DNA of 64,000 bases, from positions 5,438 through 69,437 of the forward strand of contig CAZIUL010000021.1 in assembly GCA_964542475.1 (NCBI GenBank), written 5' to 3'. The position numbers and the translations under genes were made by a program. This stretch comes from CAZIUL01 sp964542475. Lineage in GTDB: Bacteria; Planctomycetota; B15-G4; CAYZWU01. Each line of letters starts with the position of its first letter. The first letter of the stretch is position 1. This document shows positions 59,772-64,000 of the stretch, piece after piece. The notes beneath the pieces were generated by a model. That model did not search any database, was not told the origin of the DNA, and saw only the letters and a program-made list of their open reading frames with translations.

Positions 59772-60197
59772 CTAGCCCTCGACAACTATTCCCATGCTTC
59801 GTGCAGATCCTTCGATAATAAGGGCTGCGGCCTCCTCGTCGTTTGCATTAAGATCCTCGAGCTTGGTCCTGGCGATTTCAAGGACCTGCTCTTTGGTGAC
59901 CTTGCCCACCGTTTCCGTTCCGACGTTGGACGCTCCTTTTGCTATACCGGCGGCTTTCTTCAACAGAACCGCGGCAGGTGGTGTCTTCATAACAAAGGAA
60001 AATGTCCTGTCCGCATAAACCATTATCTCAACGGGAATAACTGTACCGGCTTTGTCTTTTGTCCGGTCGTTGTATTCCTTGACGAACTGTCCGATATTCA
60101 CTCCATGCTGGCCAAGCGCAGGCCCCACAGGCGGAGCGGGTGTTGCCTGTCCGGCATTTATCTGAAGCTTGATTCTGGTCATCACTTGCTTGGCCAT
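59772..60197 (-). CDS. rplK: 50S ribosomal protein L11
   Basis: A 141-residue L11 of the GTPase-associated centre, also needed for the stringent response and the target region of thiostrepton. It has IKLQINAGQATPAPPVGPAL, GQHGVNIGQFVKEYND and the C-terminal RNA-binding domain ending EGSARSMGIVVEG. The proline-rich hinge region is intact. It is 97 bp after nusG. Confidence 0.98.
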   Translation of the reverse strand: MAKQVMTRIKLQINAGQATPAPPVGPALGQHGVNIGQFVKEYNDRTKDKAGTVIPVEIMVYADRTFSFVMKTPPAAVLLKKAAGIAKGASNVGTETVGKVTKEQVLEIARTKLEDLNANDEEAAALIIEGSARSMGIVVEG

Positions 60198-60294
60198 CAG
60201 GCATACTCCTATACGATGGCTGATCCATCCTTTGTGTCCAGCCCTGTGTATCCTACTGTTTTCAGCGAATCACCTGTTTTCCAGATGATCGGGC

Positions 60295-60825
60295 TTAAAC
60301 CGGCTCGACCTGCCAATACTCCATATCGACAGGGGTCTCGCGACCAAAGATCGTAACGATCACCCGAACCATGCCTTTTGCTGAGTTTACATCATCAACT
60401 ATGCCGTTGAAGTTCGAGAAGGGCCCGTCCTTTATCTTGATACGGTCCCCAACGCTGTACTCGATCTTCAGCTGCGGACTTTCCTCGGTTTCCTTCATAT
60501 CCTGCAAAATGTTATCCACTTCATGGGGTTCCATTGCCTGCGGCGCACGTTCAGGGCCAACGAAATCTCCGATCCCGGGGGTTTCCTTGACCAGAAACCA
60601 TGTTTCGTCGTCCAACTCCATTTCAACCATGACATAACCCGGATACAGCTTCCGGTGCACGACCCGCTTCCTGCCGCCCTTGATTTCGGTTCTGGCCTCC
60701 GTGGGCACGAGCACGTTCGTTATCTTCTCCTCAAGCCCCTTGGAACGGACCGCCACGAGAAGGTTGTCGCGAACCCTTTCCTCACGGTTTGATGCCACAC
60801 GAATTACATACCACTTCTTGGTCAT
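60295..60825 (-). CDS. nusG: Transcription termination/antitermination factor NusG
   Basis: A 176-residue NusG that binds RNA polymerase and links it to Rho or to S10 on the ribosome. The NGN domain has KKWYVIRVASNREERVRDNL, KLYPGYVMVEMELDDETWFL and TPGIGDFVG. The KOW domain has VGDRIKIKDGPFSNFNGIVD and ends in VTIFGRETPVDMEYWQVEPV. It stands 55 bp after secE. Confidence 0.98.
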   Translation of the reverse strand: MTKKWYVIRVASNREERVRDNLLVAVRSKGLEEKITNVLVPTEARTEIKGGRKRVVHRKLYPGYVMVEMELDDETWFLVKETPGIGDFVGPERAPQAMEPHEVDNILQDMKETEESPQLKIEYSVGDRIKIKDGPFSNFNGIVDDVNSAKGMVRVIVTIFGRETPVDMEYWQVEPV

Positions 60826-60880
60826 AATAACACTCGTTCATCAGTCGGAAACAGAATACCAGCCGCGATAGCCCTCTGCC

Positions 60881-61321
60881 TTAGGCAAACCCATGGAAGA
60901 TGATCTTGAAGATCTTATTGAACACGATGTCTGCAAAACCTAAAAAGATCATGAAGAATATGACAGCGACCAACACGATAATGGAAGAATTGAAAGATTC
61001 GTTCCACGAAGGCCAGGTGACCTTCTTCATCTCTGTTTCAGTCTCTATCAAAAGGCTGCCCAGTTTGTTTTGGTTTATGAACCACGTCACCGCAGCCATG
61101 AGAAGGACAAAAACAGCAACCGAAAAGATCAGAGACAGGTTGAGCGGTAGGTTCACGATAGGAATCTTGCCCCCTATCAGGTTATCCTGAGCCCACGACC
61201 AGTGCAAAAAGCCGTAGAGCGATCGGCTACCGTAGAAGAAAAGCGCGGCCAGCAACCAGAAAGTAACTCCCCTGGTGATCCTCCCCTGATCCTTCTTGAA
61301 TTGATAGATGCTTAAGTTCAT
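60881..61321 (-). CDS. secE: Preprotein translocase subunit SecE, three-span type
   Basis: A 146-residue SecE with three membrane segments (ITRGVTFWLLAALFFYGSR, LIFSVAVFVLLMAAVTWFI, IIVLVAVIFFMIFLGFADIV), the longer E. coli-like layout. The conserved amphipathic stretch ETEMKKVTWPSWNESFNSS precedes the last span, which clamps SecY. The ATG at 61321 is chosen because the frame upstream runs into the tRNA-Trp gene; GAGG lies unusually close to the start. It follows tRNA-Trp by 21 bp. Confidence 0.95.
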   Translation of the reverse strand: MNLSIYQFKKDQGRITRGVTFWLLAALFFYGSRSLYGFLHWSWAQDNLIGGKIPIVNLPLNLSLIFSVAVFVLLMAAVTWFINQNKLGSLLIETETEMKKVTWPSWNESFNSSIIVLVAVIFFMIFLGFADIVFNKIFKIIFHGFA

Positions 61322-61342
61322 GTCCTCGCTTGATTCTTTAGC

Positions 61343-61419
61343 TGGCAGGCCAGGAGGGATTCGAACCCCCAACTTCCGGTTTTGGAGACCGGCGCTCTAC
61401 CAGTTGGAGCTACTGACCC
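61343..61419 (-). tRNA. tRNA-Trp (anticodon CCA), CCA encoded
   Basis: 77 nt including the encoded 3' CCA. The anticodon loop CTCCAAA carries CCA in the stem CCGGT/ACCGG, and the T arm has GGTTCGAAT. It sits between rpmG and secE, a place often used for tRNA-Trp in bacteria. The acceptor stem has two G-U pairs. Confidence 0.95.
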
Positions 61420-61426
61420 GCGTTGT

Positions 61427-61576
61427 TTACTTCTTCTTTTCTTTGTGAACCTGGTGGCTGCGGCAAAACTTGCAATACTTCTTTATGTTGAGCTTGCTGG
61501 TATTCCGCAACTCACGACTGGTGCGGTAGTTGCGATTCCCGCACTTTGTGCACTCCAGACTAACGTTATCTCTCAT
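61427..61576 (-). CDS. rpmG: 50S ribosomal protein L33, zinc-binding form
   Basis: A 49-residue L33. It begins MRDNVSLECTKCGNRNY and continues TSRELRNTSKLNIKKYCKFC, ending KEKKK. The four cysteines C9, C12, C36 and C39 mark the zinc-binding form. It lies between tuf and tRNA-Trp, the common tuf-rpmG-secE arrangement. L33 sits at the E site of the 50S subunit. Confidence 0.96.
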   Translation of the reverse strand: MRDNVSLECTKCGNRNYRTSRELRNTSKLNIKKYCKFCRSHQVHKEKKK

Positions 61577-61685
61577 GGAAACTCTCTGTATTCTATCTCG
61601 GCTACAGCAGCAGTCGGAATTTTTCGTTCAGCCACATTTAAAAAACCGAAACAAACGAAAAACACCCGGCTCGCATGTTGCGCGT

Positions 61686-62891
61686 TTACTCCAGCACCTT
61701 GGTCACACGGCCGGAACCGATGGTTCGCCCACCCTCGCGGATCGCGAACTTGAGCTCCTCATCCATGGCGATCGGCGTGTTGAGCTGGATACTCAGGGTC
61801 ACATTGTCACCCGGCATAACCATCTCAGCTCCGCCGAGAAGGTCGCATGAACCTGTCACATCGGTTGTCCGGAAGTAGAACTGCGGCCTGTATCCATTGA
61901 AAAACGGTGTATGCCTTCCGCCTTCCTCCTTGGTCAAAACATAGACGACCGCTTCGAACTTCACATGAGGGTTGATCGTGCCGGGATGAGCAAGAACCTG
62001 CCCTCTCCAGATACTATCCTTGTCAACGCCTCGCAGAAGAACGCCTACATTATCGCCGGCGATGCCCTCATCAAGGGTCTTGTTGAACATCTCCACGCCC
62101 GTGCACACGGTTTTCCCGACTTCCTCGGTCAAGCCCACGATTTCGAGGTTTTCGCCCATCTTCACTATGCCGCGCTCAATCCTTCCGGTGGCCACGGTGC
62201 CTCTGCCCTTGATGGAGAAGATGTCCTCCACGGGCATGAGGAACGCCTTATCGATGTCACGCGGAGGATCGGGGATGTAGCTGTCAACAGCTTCCATCAG
62301 CTCGAAGATGCTTTTATAATTCTCGCTTTCCTCTTTCTCGGCCTGATAATCCTCTGTAGCCTTGAGAGCCGAACCGCGGATGATCGGAATGTCATCGCCA
62401 GGAAACTCGTATTTGCTCAAAAGCTCACGTATCTCGAGCTCAACCAGATCGAGCAGTTCCGGGTCATCCACCTGGTCAACCTTGTTCATGTAAACGACAA
62501 TGTACGGAACGCCCACCTGCCTTGCGAGCAGGATGTGCTCCCTGGTCTGGGGCATGGGGCCGTCAGCCGCAGACACCACCAGGATAGTCCCATCCATCTG
62601 AGCCGCGCCGGTTACCATGTTCTTGACATAGTCGGCATGGCCCGGGCAGTCCACATGGGCGTAGTGACGGTTATCCGTCTCGTACTCCACGTGAGCCGTG
62701 GCGATGGTTATGCCGCGCTCTCTCTCTTCTGGAGCCTTGTCGATCGAATCAAAAGACCGGAACGTGGCCATGCCTTTTCTTGCCAGCAAAGCCGTGATAA
62801 TGGAAGTCAGGGTTGTCTTCCCATGATCCACATGACCGATCGTACCAATGTTCACATGGGTCTTTGTCCGATCAAAACGATCTTTTGCCAT
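61686..62891 (-). CDS. tuf: Elongation factor Tu
   Basis: A 401-residue GTPase that delivers aminoacyl-tRNA to the ribosome. It has VNIGTIGHVDHGKTTLTSII, APEERERGITIATAHVEYET, HVDCPGHADYVKNMVTG, YMNKVDQVDDPE and the domain II/III sequences GRGTVATGRIERGIVK and GYRPQFYFRTTDVTG. It is the only tuf in the window, in the tRNA-tuf-rpmG locus, and none is in the usual place after fusA. Residues 180-200 have a short charged insertion (YQAEKEESENYKS), common outside the gammaproteobacteria. Confidence 0.98.
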   Translation of the reverse strand: MAKDRFDRTKTHVNIGTIGHVDHGKTTLTSIITALLARKGMATFRSFDSIDKAPEERERGITIATAHVEYETDNRHYAHVDCPGHADYVKNMVTGAAQMDGTILVVSAADGPMPQTREHILLARQVGVPYIVVYMNKVDQVDDPELLDLVELEIRELLSKYEFPGDDIPIIRGSALKATEDYQAEKEESENYKSIFELMEAVDSYIPDPPRDIDKAFLMPVEDIFSIKGRGTVATGRIERGIVKMGENLEIVGLTEEVGKTVCTGVEMFNKTLDEGIAGDNVGVLLRGVDKDSIWRGQVLAHPGTINPHVKFEAVVYVLTKEEGGRHTPFFNGYRPQFYFRTTDVTGSCDLLGGAEMVMPGDNVTLSIQLNTPIAMDEELKFAIREGGRTIGSGRVTKVLE

Positions 62892-63012
62892 TTCTAATTC
62901 TCCTCACTCAGAACACACCTGCCGGGTTCAGTCGAATCCGGCTGAGAAGCATCATACTGCCATATAACTTTATGCCTGCTGGAAAACCTTACCGGTTCCA
63001 TACGTTCTAATA

Positions 63013-63087
63013 TGGAGCTGCTGATGGGAATCGAACCCATGACCTCGTCCTTACCAAGGACGTGCTCTACCGCTGAGCCACAGCAGC
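63013..63087 (-). tRNA. tRNA-Thr (anticodon GGT), CCA encoded
   Basis: 75 nt. The acceptor GCTGCTG/CAGCAGC is perfect, the loop TTGGTAA gives anticodon GGT, the T arm has GGTTCGATT, and CCA is encoded. It is the last tRNA before tuf. Confidence 0.95.
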
Positions 63088-63123
63088 TCTCGACCGTCAC
63101 AAAAGCTTCGAAATATCTTTTTC

Positions 63124-63197
63124 TGGAGCGGGTGATGGGAATCGAACCCACACAACCAGCTTGGAAGGCTGGGGCTCTACCATTGAGCTACACCCGC
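63124..63197 (-). tRNA. tRNA-Gly (anticodon TCC), CCA encoded
   Basis: 74 nt. The acceptor GCGGGTG/CACCCGC is perfect, the loop CTTCCAA gives anticodon TCC, and CCA is encoded. Confidence 0.95.
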
Positions 63198-63322
63198 GAC
63201 GCTTTTTTAGTAAACCGCCACAAGGCTCTCCAACGAGAACATAGCGGCAAATACCAAACAAAACAAGAAACCGCCTCTACAGGTCGTACACCACAGCATT
63301 TACCTGGGGCTGATCACTGAAA

Positions 63323-63409
63323 TGGTGGAGAGGGTAGGATTCGAACCTACGTAGACTAAAGTCAACGGGTTTACAGCCCGCCCCCATTGACCAGCTCGGG
63401 CACCTCTCC
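63323..63409 (-). tRNA. tRNA-Tyr (anticodon GTA), long variable arm
   Basis: 87 nt. The acceptor GGAGAGG/CCTCTCC is perfect, the loop CTGTAAA gives anticodon GTA, and a class II variable arm follows. A73 and CCA are encoded. Confidence 0.95.
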
Positions 63410-63496
63410 ATACGGTTTATAGTTTATCGATCGCACACCGGATATATGCGTTCAAATTCCACACACATCAGCTGTGTTTATCACAAAGCCATATTC

Positions 63497-63571
63497 TGGA
63501 GCTAGCGGCGGGAGTTGAACCCGCAACCTCCGGTTTACAAAACCGGGGCTCTGCCGTTGAGCTACGCTAGC
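63497..63571 (-). tRNA. tRNA-Thr (anticodon TGT), CCA encoded
   Basis: 75 nt. The acceptor GCTAGCG/CGCTAGC is perfect, the loop TTTGTAA gives anticodon TGT, and CCA is encoded. It is the first gene of the tRNA-tuf unit. The order Thr-Tyr-Gly-Thr-tuf is the same as thrU-tyrU-glyT-thrT-tufB in E. coli. Confidence 0.95.
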
Positions 63572-63608
63572 CGATGTTAGTAAACCCGCTCAAGAATTAA
63601 AGCCCCTG

Positions 63609-63636
63609 AAATTAGCAGACAGCCAGTAGAAGTCAA
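63609..63636 (-). promoter_or_regulatory. Possible promoter of the tRNA-tuf operon
   Basis: On the minus strand TTGACT, 16 bp, TAATTT, followed by a G-rich start region, about 38 bp before tRNA-Thr(TGT). The -35 is good and the -10 weak. Confidence 0.45.
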
Positions 63637-63834
63637 GACAAAAAAAGAGTAAAAAAATCTGCTGTTGCAATTCAAGGCAATTTCTCGCTCCCGACCATCA
63701 TAACAGGCCTTACTGCCCTATTTAAAAAGAAATTAGGCGTATTCAGCACAGGGATTGTCAACATTCTTGATTCAAATCGATACTTTCACCCTGCTTGGCA
63801 AAAGCAGGATTCTATCAGATTACCCAAATTCACC

Positions 63835-63950
63835 ACCCGCAAATTTCATCTCATCTGCTGCGGCACCGTAACCTGTGTTGTGGCTGCGATTCATGCCGGG
63901 AGACGATTCTCAGCCTTTATGACATGCGCCTTGCCACAACACTATTTAGT
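63835..63950 (+). repeat. Palindromic dispersed repeat, family A, degenerate copy
   Basis: It matches copies 1 and 2 over the left arm (TGCTGCGGCACCGTAACCTG, GGGAGACGATTCTCAGCCT) and GACATGCGCCTTGCCAC on the right. The centre of the inner hairpin, about 25 bp, is deleted and the right outer end is hard to follow. It lies some 260 bp upstream of the tRNA cluster. Confidence 0.75.
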
Positions 63951-64000
63951 TCCTGTTAAAAAAAGTGTGAAGACGTCACGAACCGCCGGACTTCAAAAAA

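Larger units (their letters stand above)
63572..64000. other. Upstream region of the tRNA-tuf operon
   Basis: 429 bp without a gene. It holds the promoter at 63609-63636 and, at the far end, a worn copy of the family-A repeat. Between about 63640 and 63830 I see nothing definite. Confidence 0.5.

Noticed and set aside
61911..62897. 328-codon open frame antisense to tuf
   Set aside because: tuf codon bias leaves the complementary strand open. The product has no recognisable domain.
1..64000. CRISPR array, prophage or full insertion sequence
   Set aside because: No regularly spaced repeats, cas genes, phage genes, integrase or transposase were seen. The only repeats are the short palindromic families described.

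Overview
The window reads as a chromosomal segment of a Gram-negative bacterium of moderate GC, most likely a deltaproteobacterium in the broad sense (Desulfobacterota or a relative). This is inferred from several things seen together: a bacterial selenocysteine tRNA, paired acyl-CoA dehydrogenases with a crotonase, lipoproteins with lipoboxes, a Wzy/GT39 surface-glycan operon, and a proteobacterial-type ribosomal supercluster with an atypical EF-G. Genus-level placement would need a search I cannot run.

Layout. Bases 1-10708 are a surface-polysaccharide region. It holds the 3' end of a sugar-phosphate transferase, a convergent TPR lipoprotein with an HExxH metalloprotease-like motif, and a tightly coupled three-gene operon (O-antigen ligase/polymerase with a TPR tail, GT39-like glycosyltransferase with a TPR tail, membrane-anchored AlkP-superfamily hydrolase with Thr at the nucleophile position). 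Bases 10734-21258 are mixed metabolism: selC (tRNA-Sec), a class I/II aminotransferase, an aconitase-family protein that has lost its Fe-S ligands, an enoyl-CoA hydratase, a secreted cyclophilin, a TRL-like lipoprotein, two acyl-CoA dehydrogenases, an orphan PyrK-like flavoprotein and a NUDIX-HD fusion. Bases 21303-31421 hold an ABC-F ATPase, apt, an orphan FliA/WhiG-type sigma factor, birA, two uncharacterised genes and dnaE.

Bases 31535-63571, all on the minus strand, form one nearly unbroken translation/transcription supercluster. In transcription order it runs tRNA-Thr(TGT), tRNA-Tyr(GTA), tRNA-Gly(TCC), tRNA-Thr(GGT), tuf, rpmG, tRNA-Trp, secE, nusG, rplK, rplA, rplJ, rplL, rpoB, rpoC, rpsL, rpsG, fusA, the S10 and spc operons (without rpmD, adk and map), infA, rpmJ, rpsM, rpsK, rpsD, rpoA, rplQ. 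Good sigma70-type promoters are visible before the tRNA cluster, before rpsL and before rpsJ. Terminators lie after rplQ and, unusually, between rpsG and fusA.

Two families of palindromic, MITE-like repeats sit between genes. Family A (four copies, about 181 bp when full) lies mostly just past stop codons. Family B (one copy, about 170 bp) lies between the ABC-F gene and apt. The most unusual items are the family-A repeats, the degenerate aconitase homologue, the TPR-fused glycan operon and the naturally Arg88 ribosomal protein S12.
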